Shown here: in pieces, positions 1 to 8,257 of the stretch
Position numbering within the stretch: the stretch's first letter is position 1
How the letters are laid out: each line of letters opens with the position of its first letter
DNA from: Caldisericales bacterium
Lineage (GTDB): Bacteria; Caldisericota; Caldisericia; JAAYUI01
DNA length: 64,000 nt
Direction of reading: 5' to 3'
Assembly: GCA_012517765.1 (NCBI GenBank)
Contig: JAAYUI010000010.1
Coordinates: forward strand, 1-64,000
Notes under the pieces: model-generated
Databases searched by the model: none
The model's input: the letters and a program-made list of their open reading frames with translations, nothing else
What the model was told of the DNA's origin: nothing
Translations under genes and position numbers: made by a program

Positions 1-85
1 AAACAGGGCCATTTGGCCAGATGATTGTTTCGAGGTAGTTTCTGGTCTCTTCTTCGGTAAGTTGTCCAAGTTCTATCAGGTTCAT
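1..85 (-). CDS. IS1595-type transposase, N-terminal fragment (runs off window)
   Basis: Only the first 28 codons are inside the window, reading leftward from ATG at 85. The peptide starts MNLIELGQLTEEE and ends in IIWPNGPV. The W-P-x-G-P-V stretch is the one that normally leads into the first CPxC of the zinc ribbon at the N-terminus of IS1595-family transposases; the cysteines themselves would lie beyond position 1. If correct, an insertion sequence or its remnant borders the window. No terminal inverted repeat is recognisable between here and the tRNA gene. The call rests on a short match, so family assignment is moderate. Confidence 0.55.
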   Translation of the reverse strand, partial: MNLIELGQLTEEETRNYLETIIWPNGPV

Positions 86-282
86 GATTGTATGATAACA
101 GGTTTACTGTAATTGTCAAGTATATAATGCCGAATTATAATAATAGTCAATCACTTGTTTAGGTTTCTGGTAAGAACAACAAGAGAAGTTAATCCAGGAG
201 ATTTTTTATATAAACAAACCCATTTTTGAAAAACCATCGATATTAAAAAAATTTATTATGGGGGTATTTGTTGTTTTATTAC

Positions 283-360
283 TGGGGTGGATGAGGGGAT
301 TTGAACCCCCGGCCTCCAGTTCCACAGACTGGCGCTCTAACCAACTGAGCTACATCCACC
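283..360 (-). tRNA. tRNA-His (GUG)
   Basis: On the minus strand a full cloverleaf is visible: 7-bp acceptor GTGGATG/CATCCAC, D arm GCTC, anticodon stem CCAGT/ACTGG with loop CTGTGGA (anticodon GTG), and T arm with GGTTCAAAT. The histidine identity elements are present: an extra G at position -1 (360) opposite discriminator C73 (286). The 3' CCA is encoded (283-285). A consensus promoter lies immediately upstream (372-400). Confidence 0.95.
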
Positions 361-371
361 GCGCGGCAAAC

Positions 372-400
372 ATAATATATATTGTTTGGGAGCCTGTCAA
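372..400 (-). promoter_or_regulatory. sigma70-type promoter of tRNA-His
   Basis: Reading on the minus strand, TTGACA (395-400) and TATTAT (372-377) are separated by 17 nt. Predicted transcription start is about 365, a few bases before the mature tRNA 5' end. It faces away from the grpE promoter 20 bp further on. Confidence 0.75.
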
Positions 401-418
401 GGCTAAATTTTGGAGGGC

Positions 419-446
419 TTGACAAAAATATTCGACGGTTTAGAAT
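419..446 (+). promoter_or_regulatory. sigma70-type promoter of the grpE-dnaK-dnaJ operon
   Basis: TTGACA (419-424), 16-nt spacer, TAGAAT (441-446). Predicted start near 453, inside the left arm of the CIRCE-like operator. Confidence 0.75.
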
Positions 447-450
447 CATT

Positions 451-477
451 TTGGCAGTTGAAACCAGAGAGTGCTAA
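451..477. promoter_or_regulatory. CIRCE-like operator (HrcA binding site)
   Basis: The right arm GAGTGCTAA (469-477) is a perfect CIRCE half-site. The left arm TTGGCAGTT (451-459) matches the consensus TTAGCACTC at 6 of 9 positions. The arms are 9 nt apart, exactly as in CIRCE. The element overlaps the predicted transcription start, the usual place for HrcA repression of heat-shock operons. No hrcA gene is present in the window, so HrcA itself is inferred. Confidence 0.7.
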
Positions 478-488
478 AGGCGGAAAAT

Positions 489-1049
489 ATGCAGGAAAAA
501 CCAGATTGTGGAAACAACACACCGGAACAGGAAACCGGTGCACCAGAACAGATGACCCGGCTCCTTGAAGCTTTGGAGAAAGTAAAAACACTCGAAGAAG
601 AGATTGAAAAACTCAAATCTTCTCTTTCTGCCCAGCTGATGGACAACGCCCGCATAATCCAGATTGCCAACAGGGAAAAGGAAAATATGGCCCAAAAAAC
701 TCGCAAAGAGGTGGGTAATTTGCTAATACCCGTGGCAGACGATCTGGAAAGGGCAATGTCCATGCTTGGAGAAACCGGGCAAGATGCAAGCTGCAGGGCC
801 CCAGTTGAATTCATCTTGAAAAGTCTTTCAAATGCTCTCTCGCAGATGGGCCTAAAGGCCATCGACCCGATAGGCGAAAAGTTCGACCCACACAAGTTCG
901 AGCTTGGCGGGCAAGAGGAAGGTAAAGGAGAAGAAAACACGGTTTGCCGGGTACTTCGAAAAGGCTACAGTATTGGAGAGGAAATCATCAGACCAGCACT
1001 GGTCGTCTGCACCACCAAAAGCAACCACCAAAAGGAGGAAAATCAATGA
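489..1049 (+). CDS. grpE: GrpE nucleotide exchange factor
   Basis: This is the co-chaperone that releases ADP from DnaK. The 186-residue protein has a charged, low-complexity N-terminus, then a long coiled-coil helix (about residues 30-75). The C-terminal beta domain carries the family signature around [20 protein letters not shown]. The ATG at 489 is chosen because AAAGGCGG lies just upstream; a GTG at 471 in the same frame falls inside the CIRCE arm and is unlikely. It is the first gene of a heat-shock operon and its TGA overlaps the dnaK start (ATGA), so translation is coupled. Confidence 0.93.
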   Translation: MQEKPDCGNNTPEQETGAPEQMTRLLEALEKVKTLEEEIEKLKSSLSAQLMDNARIIQIANREKENMAQKTRKEVGNLLIPVADDLERAMSMLGETGQDASCRAPVEFILKSLSNALSQMGLKAIDPIGEKFDPHKFELGGQEEGKGEENTVCRVLRKGYSIGEEIIRPALVVCTTKSNHQKEENQ

Positions 1050-2905
1050 GCAAAATAATAGGAATTGATCTTGGAACTTCAAACAGCGCTTCTGCTGTGG
1101 TAATTGGAGGAAAACCAACAATCATACCAGCGGCAGAGGGTGTCTCTGTTGGAGGAAAGACCGTCCCGTCGTATGTGGCTTTCACAAAAGATGGGCAGAT
1201 GCTGGTTGGAGAGCCAGCCAGAAGGCAGGCTGCACTTAACCCGGAAAACACCATCACGGCCATCAAGAGGAAGATGGGTACCAACTACAAAGTCAACGTG
1301 TTTGGCAAGGAATACACGCCACAACAAATATCAGCATTCATTCTTCAGAAGATTAAGAGGGACGCCGAAGCATACCTTGGCGAACCGGTCAGCAAGGCAG
1401 TAATCACTGTTCCAGCTTACTTCAATGACGACCAAAGACAGGCAACAAAGGATGCTGGAGCAATTGCCGGTCTTGAAGTCCTGAGGCTAATCAATGAGCC
1501 AACAGCCGCTGCATTCGCCTATGGCGTAGACAAGGGAGACAAAGAACAGAAGATCATGGTCTTTGACTTCGGCGGCGGAACGCTTGATGTAACAATAATG
1601 GATTTTGGGCGTGGAGTTTTCGAGGTAAGGTCAACGTCTGGCGACACACAGCTTGGTGGCACCGACATGGACAATATTCTCATCAACTACATCATGGACG
1701 AGTTCAAACACGACACGGGAATTGATCTCAGGGGCAACAAAGATGTGACTTACAGATTAAAGGAAGCTGCAGAAAAGGCAAAAATCGAGCTCTCCACAAC
1801 CCTGGAGACACAAATCAATCTTCCATTCATCGCATCCGATGCTTCTGGCCCAAAACACCTCATGCTCACAATCACCAGAACAAAACTTGAGCAGCTGGTA
1901 AGACCAATCATCGAAAAATGCAGGGCCCCAATGGAACAGGCCATCAGAGACGCAAACCTGACGCCAAGCCAGATAGACAAGATCCTGCTCGTTGGCGGAC
2001 CAACCAGGATGCCGATAACGCAGAAATTTGTCGAAGACTTTATGGGCAAAGCGCCGGAACGCGGCATTGATCCAATGGAATGTGTTTCACTCGGTGCAGC
2101 AATACAGGGTGCCGTCCTTGCCGGAGAGGTAAAAGATGTCATTCTTGTTGACGTTACACCTCTTACACTTGGAATAGAAACACTTGGTGGCGTCCTCACA
2201 AAGATGATTGACAGAAACACGCCTGTTCCCACCAAACAAACACAGGTTTTCTCAACGGCAGCCGACAATCAGACCCAGGTAGAAATCCATGTCCTTCAGG
2301 GCGAAAGGCCAATGGCAGGTGACAATCTCTCACTTGGAAAATTCATTCTTGACGGCATACCACCGGCACCAAGAGGCATACCACAAATCGAAGTCACCTA
2401 TGAGATAGACTCAAATGGAATCGTCAATGTCTCTGCCGTGGACAAAGCATCTGGCAAGAAGCAGTCAATCCGCATAGAAAATGCCAACAAGCTCGACAAA
2501 AATGACATCGAGAAGATGAAGAAAGAAGCTGAAACCTATTCCGATGCTGATAAGGCCAGGAGAGAGAAGGTCGAGCTTAAAAACAAAGCCGACACTCTCA
2601 TATATACCGCCAGAAAATCGGCAAAAGATGCCGAGGGCAAGGTGGATGCGGAAAAGATCAAAAGGGTCAACGATCTTGCCGATGATGTCGAAAAGATGAT
2701 CAAGGAAGACCAGACAGATAATCTGCAATCAAGGGTTTCGGAGCTTGAATCCGCCCTCTCGGAGCTTGGCCAGCAGATGTACCAGCAGGCACAACAGGGC
2801 CAGCAAACGCAACAGGAACAGCCAGGGCCTGGAACCCAGGACCAGGGCGACAATGACAATGGAGAAGGACCGACCATAAATGGAGAGGGCAGGGTAAAGG
2901 AATAA
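1046..2905 (+). CDS. dnaK: Chaperone DnaK (Hsp70)
   Basis: ATP-dependent protein-folding chaperone of 619 residues. The actin-like ATPase domain shows phosphate loop 1 [11 protein letters not shown], phosphate 2 [12 protein letters not shown] and the adenosine motif [11 protein letters not shown]. The substrate-binding domain starts at about residue 380 and contains [10 protein letters not shown]. The lid is followed by a Q/P/G/N-rich tail that ends without the proteobacterial-like acidic motif. The start ATG follows AAAGGAGGAA by 5 nt and overlaps the grpE stop. The region after the first phosphate loop reads [15 protein letters not shown], slightly longer than the common PNAEG-TPS form. The gene is in operon with grpE and dnaJ under the CIRCE-like operator. 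Confidence 0.97.
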   Translation: MSKIIGIDLGTSNSASAVVIGGKPTIIPAAEGVSVGGKTVPSYVAFTKDGQMLVGEPARRQAALNPENTITAIKRKMGTNYKVNVFGKEYTPQQISAFILQKIKRDAEAYLGEPVSKAVITVPAYFNDDQRQATKDAGAIAGLEVLRLINEPTAAAFAYGVDKGDKEQKIMVFDFGGGTLDVTIMDFGRGVFEVRSTSGDTQLGGTDMDNILINYIMDEFKHDTGIDLRGNKDVTYRLKEAAEKAKIELSTTLETQINLPFIASDASGPKHLMLTITRTKLEQLVRPIIEKCRAPMEQAIRDANLTPSQIDKILLVGGPTRMPITQKFVEDFMGKAPERGIDPMECVSLGAAIQGAVLAGEVKDVILVDVTPLTLGIETLGGVLTKMIDRNTPVPTKQTQVFSTAADNQTQVEIHVLQGERPMAGDNLSLGKFILDGIPPAPRGIPQIEVTYEIDSNGIVNVSAVDKASGKKQSIRIENANKLDKNDIEKMKKEAETYSDADKARREKVELKNKADTLIYTARKSAKDAEGKVDAEKIKRVNDLADDVEKMIKEDQTDNLQSRVSELESALSELGQQMYQQAQQGQQTQQEQPGPGTQDQGDNDNGEGPTINGEGRVKE

Positions 2906-2940
2906 TCAATCCTGTCTTTTTCATGTGAATTTGGAAGTTG

Positions 2941-2979
2941 CAAGGATGCAGTCTTTCCCTGAGAGGAACTGCATCCTTG
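2941..2979 (+). promoter_or_regulatory. Strong hairpin between dnaK and dnaJ
   Basis: A perfect 12-bp inverted repeat, CAAGGATGCAGT (2941-2952) and ACTGCATCCTTG (2968-2979), with a 15-nt loop. No U-tract follows, so it is not a standard terminator. Position suggests an mRNA processing or stabilising hairpin, or partial attenuation between dnaK and dnaJ. Its right edge overlaps TTGACA (2977-2982), with a poor -10 candidate AAACTA 17 nt later, so a weak internal dnaJ promoter is also possible. Confidence 0.6.
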
Positions 2980-3013
2980 ACATTATACAAGCGCGAAGCA
3001 AACTAGGAAAACA

Positions 3014-4096
3014 ATGGCTGCCAAAGATTATTACGATGTTTTGGGTGTTGGAAGAAACGCCACAGAAGACGAGATAAAAGACGCCTACCGCAAGCTGGTC
3101 AGGCAGTACCACCCTGATACAAACAAGGACAATCCGGATGCCGAAAAAAAGATGGCAGAAATCAACGAGGCTTACACGGTGTTGTCCAACAAGGAAAAAA
3201 GGGCGAAATATGACCAGTTTGGACAGGTTCCACCAGAAGGGGCAGGGTTCCCGGGTGGCGGGTATGGCGTAAATTTTACCGATGATCTGGGGTCGTTTGC
3301 TGACATTTTTGACACCATGTTTGGCGGTGGTGGCAGGAGCCAGAGACCAAGGGGGCAGGTTGTATACGAGGGCGCAGACATAAGGACAGACATATCGATA
3401 ACCCTCCAGGAGGCCTTTAGCGGCAAAACGATTCTTATCGACCTGCAAAGGTTTGACAAGTGCCCAGAGTGTGAAGGTACAGGTGCCGCCAAAGGCACAA
3501 AACCAGAAACATGCCCGGATTGCAAAGGCTCCGGCCAGGTCAAACGTACCCAGCAGACATTCCTGGGTACGTTCCAGACAGTCGGCACATGCCCGAAATG
3601 TGGCGGCTCCGGAAAAGTAATCAGTTCCCCATGCCCAAAATGCAAGGGCGAGACGCTCATCAAGGCAACCCACAAAATTGAAGTAAAAATCCCCGCAGGT
3701 GTAGAAGACGGGATGAGAGTCAGGCTTGCGGGCCAGGGTGATTCTGGCAAAAACGGGGGCAGACCTGGCGACCTATATGTAATGGTCCATGTCAAATCAG
3801 ACAAGATATTCACAAGAGAAGGGGCAAATATTTATTCCCAGGTAACAATTTCCATGTACGAGGCGGCCCTTGGCGCCGAAATCACGATATACACCATTGA
3901 CGGCAAGGAAAAAATAACCATCAAACCGGGCACCCAGCCTGGTGACACGATGACCCTGAGAGGCAAGGGAATGCCCTATCTCAACTCCAGCAGAAGGGGC
4001 GACCACATCATCAACTTCAAGGTGACGGTTCCCAAAAAGCTTTCACAAAAAGAAAAATCCCTGCTAAAACAAATTATGGGTATAAAGGAAGAATAA
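3014..4096 (+). CDS. dnaJ: Chaperone DnaJ (Hsp40)
   Basis: Co-chaperone that stimulates DnaK ATPase activity. The 360-residue protein has a J domain (residues 4-70) with the essential HPD in YHPDTN, a short G/F linker (FPGGGYG), and a zinc domain of four CxxC units: CPECEGTG, CPDCKGSG, CPKCGGSG and CPKCKGET. The fourth unit lacks the terminal G-x-G of the consensus but keeps both cysteines. Two C-terminal beta domains follow. It lies downstream of dnaK after a 108-nt gap that contains a long hairpin, and is followed at 1 nt by nfo. Confidence 0.96.
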   Translation: MAAKDYYDVLGVGRNATEDEIKDAYRKLVRQYHPDTNKDNPDAEKKMAEINEAYTVLSNKEKRAKYDQFGQVPPEGAGFPGGGYGVNFTDDLGSFADIFDTMFGGGGRSQRPRGQVVYEGADIRTDISITLQEAFSGKTILIDLQRFDKCPECEGTGAAKGTKPETCPDCKGSGQVKRTQQTFLGTFQTVGTCPKCGGSGKVISSPCPKCKGETLIKATHKIEVKIPAGVEDGMRVRLAGQGDSGKNGGRPGDLYVMVHVKSDKIFTREGANIYSQVTISMYEAALGAEITIYTIDGKEKITIKPGTQPGDTMTLRGKGMPYLNSSRRGDHIINFKVTVPKKLSQKEKSLLKQIMGIKEE

Positions 4097-4097
4097 C

Positions 4098-4937
4098 TTG
4101 GAAAAACTGCTCTTTGGCACCGGAGGTGCTCCGCTCTCAACTACTGGTTCCGGCAGTGAAGCCGGAATAAAGAGGATCAGGGAGCTAGGACTCTCCTGCA
4201 TGGAGATTGAATGGGTGCAGAGCAGTCCTTCTGCAAAAGAATCCAAGACACTTTCCGGGATCAGGGAAGAGGCAGAAAAAGGACCAAAAGTTGTCCTTTC
4301 ATGCCATGCGTCATACTACATCAATCTGGCCGGAGAACCTGAAGTCATCGGTGCGTCAAGGGACAGGATCCAGCGATCGGCGAAAGCGCTCTCGATTACA
4401 GGCGGAAGGAATGTGGTTTTTCACCCCGCATTCTACAAAGGGATGACAAGTGAACAAACGCTTGGGATTGTGGTTGAAAACCTTCTCAAGGTAACAAAGT
4501 GGCTCGAAGAGAACAACGTGAAAGGTGTTTGTCTACGCCCGGAAACAACGGGGAAACCAACACAATTCGGTTCCCTGGAGGAAATCATCAAAATTTGCCT
4601 CGAGGTCCCAAACACGTTGCCATGTATTGACTTTGCCCATCTTCATGCAAGAACAGGCGGCAAAAATAACTCCTACAAAGAATTTGCAGAGTCTCTTGAG
4701 ATGATAGGAAAAAAACTCGGAGATAATGCCCTGAAGGACATCCATATCCACATGTCAGGAATTGAATATTCAGACAAAGGCGAAAGAAAACATCTTAAAC
4801 TGGATGAATCTGACATGAATTACAAGGAACTGATGAAGGCACTGAAAGACTTCGAGATCGCAGGAACATTGATCTGCGAGAGTCCTGTGCTCGAAGAAGA
4901 CGCACTAATAATGAAGACCTGCTACGAGTCCCTCTAA
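4098..4937 (+). CDS. nfo: Endonuclease IV-like AP endonuclease (archaeal type)
   Basis: A 279-residue TIM barrel of the xylose-isomerase-like AP endonuclease 2 family, which cuts DNA at abasic sites with a metal cluster. The start LLFGTGGAPLS resembles archaeal endonuclease IV. Metal ligands can be placed in SCHASYY, VVFHPAF, CLRPETTGK, CIDFAHLHAR, DIHIHMSG and LICESPV. The start is TTG at 4098, supported by AAGGAAGAA 5 nt upstream and only 1 nt after dnaJ; no ATG fits. Co-transcription with the heat-shock genes would link base-excision repair to stress. A hairpin TCCCTC-TAA-GAGGGA (4929-4943) brackets the stop codon. Confidence 0.85.
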   Translation: MEKLLFGTGGAPLSTTGSGSEAGIKRIRELGLSCMEIEWVQSSPSAKESKTLSGIREEAEKGPKVVLSCHASYYINLAGEPEVIGASRDRIQRSAKALSITGGRNVVFHPAFYKGMTSEQTLGIVVENLLKVTKWLEENNVKGVCLRPETTGKPTQFGSLEEIIKICLEVPNTLPCIDFAHLHARTGGKNNSYKEFAESLEMIGKKLGDNALKDIHIHMSGIEYSDKGERKHLKLDESDMNYKELMKALKDFEIAGTLICESPVLEEDALIMKTCYESL

Positions 4938-4992
4938 GAGGGAACCCGGCAGGCCTTCATTTTCCATCTAATTTGACTGGATTGATTACGGT

Positions 4993-7752
4993 CTATCTTA
5001 AAACGCTGAGTATTGCATCTACGATTTTACCAACGAAACTGTAGTATGATGCTTTTGTCTTGAAGCTGTATGGTGAAGTCCAGTCAGATGAACCGGCCGC
5101 ATTGACAGATTTTATTCTCCAGTAATATGTTGTTGATGTATTCAGGGTGGGGCAAACATACGAAGTTGTGGTTATGCCAGTTACATCAACCACAGTGCTT
5201 GAGAACATCATTGAGGTGGAAATCTGGAGATTGTAGGATGTTGCCCTGTCGCCCGAGCTCCACTGCAGTGTTGGAGTGAGACTTGAAACTGTTGAGCCGT
5301 AGGTTGGCGAGGACGGGAATGGTAGTCCTGGAGGAAGCGGGAGTGTTTTCGCACTTGCCTCAGTGCAATAGATTGAAGCACCATTCTCGTTGATTGCCCT
5401 GACCCTGTAGAAATATTCCGTGTCAGCAGTAAGAGCGGTATTGCTGTAGGAAGTAACATCCTTGTCAACAGAGGCGATCTTTGAATAACTCCCAAGACCG
5501 TTTCTGCGCTCAATCTCAAACCCTGTTTCGTTGGAAGAATTGTCTTTCCAGGATATGTTGATCTGCGACGAAGAAACAGCTGTTGCGACAAGGTTTGAAG
5601 GTGGATTTGGTGTGGGATCAGAGGTCTGGAAATCCCAAACGGACGACCATGCGGATCCAACATCCACGGAATTGAAAGCTTTTACTCTCCAGTAGTATTT
5701 TGTCTTCCAGTTTATCGTGCCGGCCGTTATGTCATAGGATGTTCCTGTAATGTTGTTTTTGTCCACCACGGTCGTGCTGAAATCGGATGCGGTTGAAACC
5801 TGCAACCTGTAATAGGAAGCATAATTTGCCGTGTTCCATTCAAGTTTTGGCGTCAAATACTGGAAAACTGTTCCTGAGGTCGGGGTTTTGAGTGTTGGCG
5901 TGTCAGGGTCTGGCGGGAATGTCTTTGCGTTTGCGATATTGCTGTAATCAGAATAGGAGTTGACATTGACAGATCTGATTCTGAAATAATAGACCGTTGT
6001 GTGGTTGAGGTTTTTTACGGAGTACGAAACAACGTCGGGCTGGAGGTTGGTTACAAGCTCCCATGTACCGGACAGTCCTTCTCTCTTTTCAAGCGAGAAC
6101 CCCGTCTCATTGTTTGAATTATCGCTCCATGTCAAGTTTATCTGGGACGTTGACACTGCAGTTGCGGCAAGATTGGATGGCGGGTTTGGTGGTGGTGCCG
6201 AGGCGGTCCTGAAGCTCCAGATATCCGACCACGAGGAGACGACATTCTGTGCGTTGACTGATGCTGCACGCCAGTAATAGAGGCTGTTCCAGAACAGGGT
6301 TGCATCATTTACTTCATAATAGCTGCCCGAAATATTGCTTGCATCAACAACTTTTGTTGCAAAATCAGAGCTGTCGGATACCTGCACTTTGAAAGTAACA
6401 TCGCCCGGAATGGCATCCCATTCAAGTTTTGGGTGTTGGGTTGAAACTGTTGACTCGTTTGCAGGTGCCTTGAGGTTTGGCGTGATTGGTGGAACAGCAT
6501 TTGTTGCAATAAAGTACATCTCCTGCCCGTAGCTTGTACCGGAGCCACCAGTGGCTTTTGCCCTGAAATAATATTTCGTCCCATTACTCAAACCACTCAC
6601 CATTGCATAGAAATTGCAGGTTGCAGTCTTTGTTTCGCCTGTGGTTGACCAGCTGTATGGCCCTCCAGCTTTTGTTCCATATTCAAATTTTACTGTTACC
6701 GAGCTTTCAGTTCCCAGGCTTGTCAGCTTTCCATTGAGTTGTGCACTTGAGGCACCAACCCTCGTGGCCTGGGCAGTTTCCACAGTGGGTGGTGTTGCCG
6801 ACTTTAGCTTGAGGACCGTCACGCCAAGGTGCTGGAGCCTCATCGAGCTGTATGTTCCGCCCCAGGTCATCGTATGCGCTGCATGGTCCCAGGTGTCCCT
6901 GATATATATCTTGTTTGTTCCATCAGAAGTGTCATATCCATACCCAAGCATCGAATGGCTTGTGACCTGGATCATGACAGGCCTTCCTGCATCAATCTCG
7001 GCCTTGAAGTCGTCAAATGTAAAACCTTTGGCCGGATCGTTTCCCTGCCCCTTGATTCTCTGGGTAAAGTTCTCGAGAACAGTGTAACCCCTGGACTGGA
7101 CAAAAAGCTTCATTCCATGGCAACCGTCTCTATAGGTTGGCTCTGAGCCTGTATAATCAGACAGCTTGTCACCAGCATCATCTTCCCAGAACATGGTTCC
7201 ACCATCAATATTGCCATATCTTGACTGGTTGGTGCCCATATAGTCACCGGTACAATCACCAAGTGCATGCATGACCCACTTGTTAGTGATGTACGGGTCA
7301 GGCTCGGAGCTGTAGGTGTCCACCCAGAAATCATCGACATGGCCTCTGCTCATTCTCTGGTCAACACTCTGCATGGTAGCGGAAAGCGGGCACTTGCCAG
7401 CCCCCCACGTCTGGTTTGTCATCGGGCAAACTCCGCCATTGGCGGGCCCCTTGTACATGTCAGGATAACCGTTGTTGTCGTAGTAGCCCATCATCATTGC
7501 AGCGCTTGTTGCAGAGCAACCATAACACCAGTCAAAAGCTGGAACACCAGATAAAATTTTGGATACTCCCTGGATTTCAGAAGTTGGCTCTCTGGCAGGA
7601 GGCTCAAGCACTGGCGGTGGTGTACCATCAATTATGATGGCTCCAATGCTGCCTTCAGTTTTATAACCCCATGAAGTCCCTGTGCCATAAAAGGACATTC
7701 CCAAGATTGAAATTGCAAGAACCAGGGTCAGTAGAAGTTTTTTCCCTTTCAT
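4993..7752 (-). CDS. Secreted C39-like peptidase domain protein with six FN3-type repeats
   Basis: A 919-residue exported protein. A signal peptide occupies residues 1-29. A papain-like C39_2-type domain follows (about 65-325): candidate nucleophile Cys in DWCYGCSATSAAM, candidate His in SHSMLGYGYD, candidate Asp in YIRDTWDH. Six fibronectin type III-like modules follow, alternating two types: PPSNL-A-TAVS repeats and LKxPxxGSTVS-LxPxLxW repeats with YYWRVKA strands. The tail SYYSFVGKIVDAIL is hydrophobic but carries no recognisable sorting motif. ATG at 7752 is chosen because GGAAAGGAAG precedes it and because the upstream in-frame TTG at 7830 is the -35 box of the promoter. Substrate unknown; peptidase activity is inferred. 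Confidence 0.8.
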   Translation of the reverse strand: MKGKKLLLTLVLAISILGMSFYGTGTSWGYKTEGSIGAIIIDGTPPPVLEPPAREPTSEIQGVSKILSGVPAFDWCYGCSATSAAMMMGYYDNNGYPDMYKGPANGGVCPMTNQTWGAGKCPLSATMQSVDQRMSRGHVDDFWVDTYSSEPDPYITNKWVMHALGDCTGDYMGTNQSRYGNIDGGTMFWEDDAGDKLSDYTGSEPTYRDGCHGMKLFVQSRGYTVLENFTQRIKGQGNDPAKGFTFDDFKAEIDAGRPVMIQVTSHSMLGYGYDTSDGTNKIYIRDTWDHAAHTMTWGGTYSSMRLQHLGVTVLKLKSATPPTVETAQATRVGASSAQLNGKLTSLGTESSVTVKFEYGTKAGGPYSWSTTGETKTATCNFYAMVSGLSNGTKYYFRAKATGGSGTSYGQEMYFIATNAVPPITPNLKAPANESTVSTQHPKLEWDAIPGDVTFKVQVSDSSDFATKVVDASNISGSYYEVNDATLFWNSLYYWRAASVNAQNVVSSWSDIWSFRTASAPPPNPPSNLAATAVSTSQINLTWSDNSNNETGFSLEKREGLSGTWELVTNLQPDVVSYSVKNLNHTTVYYFRIRSVNVNSYSDYSNIANAKTFPPDPDTPTLKTPTSGTVFQYLTPKLEWNTANYASYYRLQVSTASDFSTTVVDKNNITGTSYDITAGTINWKTKYYWRVKAFNSVDVGSAWSSVWDFQTSDPTPNPPSNLVATAVSSSQINISWKDNSSNETGFEIERRNGLGSYSKIASVDKDVTSYSNTALTADTEYFYRVRAINENGASIYCTEASAKTLPLPPGLPFPSSPTYGSTVSSLTPTLQWSSGDRATSYNLQISTSMMFSSTVVDVTGITTTSYVCPTLNTSTTYYWRIKSVNAAGSSDWTSPYSFKTKASYYSFVGKIVDAILSVLR

Positions 7753-7801
7753 ATAAAACTTCCTTTCCGTCAACAGTGTGGGATTGTTGACATTTGTTTT
7801 A

Positions 7802-7830
7802 AATATAGAAAATTTTAAATGAAAAGTCAA
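7802..7830 (-). promoter_or_regulatory. sigma70-type promoter of the C39-like/FN3 protein
   Basis: On the minus strand TTGACT (7825-7830), 17-nt spacer, TATATT (7802-7807). Start near 7795 gives a leader of about 43 nt with a normal Shine-Dalgarno. Confidence 0.7.
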
Positions 7831-8048
7831 ATTAAATCGTTGCCAGAATGGCGTTTATTTGATATTAGTTTTTAATTGTGACAAAGAAATAAATCCAGAT
7901 AAGCAATTGTTAATATAATACCAATAAAAAATATTCTAGATGGAAAAATATTTTGAGTAATAAATCGCCAGCTTGAAGCAAATCATTCCAGAGAAAAATT
8001 AAATGTGGATTATTTTGAACGTTAACGATATCACCACAAGCACTCTTC
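7831..8048. other. AT-rich intergenic region
   Basis: The stretch between the divergent promoters at 7802-7830 (minus) and 8049-8078 (plus) is AT-rich. I see no open reading frame, repeat or hairpin in it that I can support. Confidence 0.5.
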
Positions 8049-8078
8049 TTGACTTTTTGGATTTTTTTCTGCTATCAT
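8049..8078 (+). promoter_or_regulatory. sigma70-type promoter of the methyltransferase/dehydratase operon
   Basis: TTGACT (8049-8054), 18-nt spacer, TATCAT (8073-8078). Predicted start near 8085, about 17 nt before the first helix of the structured leader, giving a leader of roughly 175 nt. Confidence 0.7.
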
Positions 8079-8101
8079 GCTTGCAAATTCTAAAAGAAAG
8101 A

Positions 8102-8254
8102 GGCGGGAAATGTACTCAAGGAACGTCAATCACAGAAGTCTTTGAGCCGGGCGCCAAGCCGTCAGTCTGACGGTTCCGCATAATAATCCGGACGCGTCCC
8201 GCCAGCCAAAAATCTAGATCCTTTTTGTTTGGTGGCCGCGCCACACAAAAAGGA
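8102..8254 (+). ncRNA. Candidate riboswitch-like structured leader with SD-sequestering hairpin
   Basis: A closing helix GGCGGGA (8102-8108) pairs perfectly with TCCCGCC (8197-8203). Inside are a 7-bp helix CTCAAGG/CTTTGAG (8115-8121 with 8140-8146), a possible CCGG/CCGG pairing (8147-8150 with 8188-8191), and a 6-bp hairpin CCGTCA/TGACGG (8159-8164 with 8168-8173). After a short linker comes a second domain: TCCTTTTTGT (8219-8228) pairs perfectly with ACAAAAAGGA (8245-8254), and GTGGC (8232-8236) with GCCAC (8240-8244). The latter helix buries the AGGAGG of the first gene. This aptamer-plus-expression-platform layout is typical of translational riboswitches. I do not recognise the class; the TPP, cobalamin, SAM-I, glycine, lysine, FMN and c-di-GMP cores are absent. 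Confidence 0.6.
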
Positions 8255-8257
8255 GGA

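Noticed and set aside
4929-4943. Terminator at the end of nfo
   Set aside because: The 6-bp hairpin has only a 3-nt loop and no T-run follows, so it is mentioned with nfo but not called.
7753-7830. N-terminal extension of the C39-like/FN3 protein to TTG 7830
   Set aside because: The extension lies over the -35 and -10 boxes, and a signal peptide with a proper ribosome site starts at 7752. The same reasoning excludes extensions to 43420 and 27473.
8102-8203. Known riboswitch classes (TPP, cobalamin, SAM-I, FMN, lysine, glycine, c-di-GMP, fluoride, ZTP)
   Set aside because: Their hallmark core sequences, e.g. CTGAGA, the B12 box or AGGGGYGAAAGTCC-like parts, are absent by eye.
8102-8208. tRNA-Sec-like or tmRNA-like gene, since a 7-bp closing stem is followed by AGCCA
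   Set aside because: There is no T-loop (GGTTCRANYC) or anticodon arm, and the placement before a ribosome site hairpin fits a leader better.
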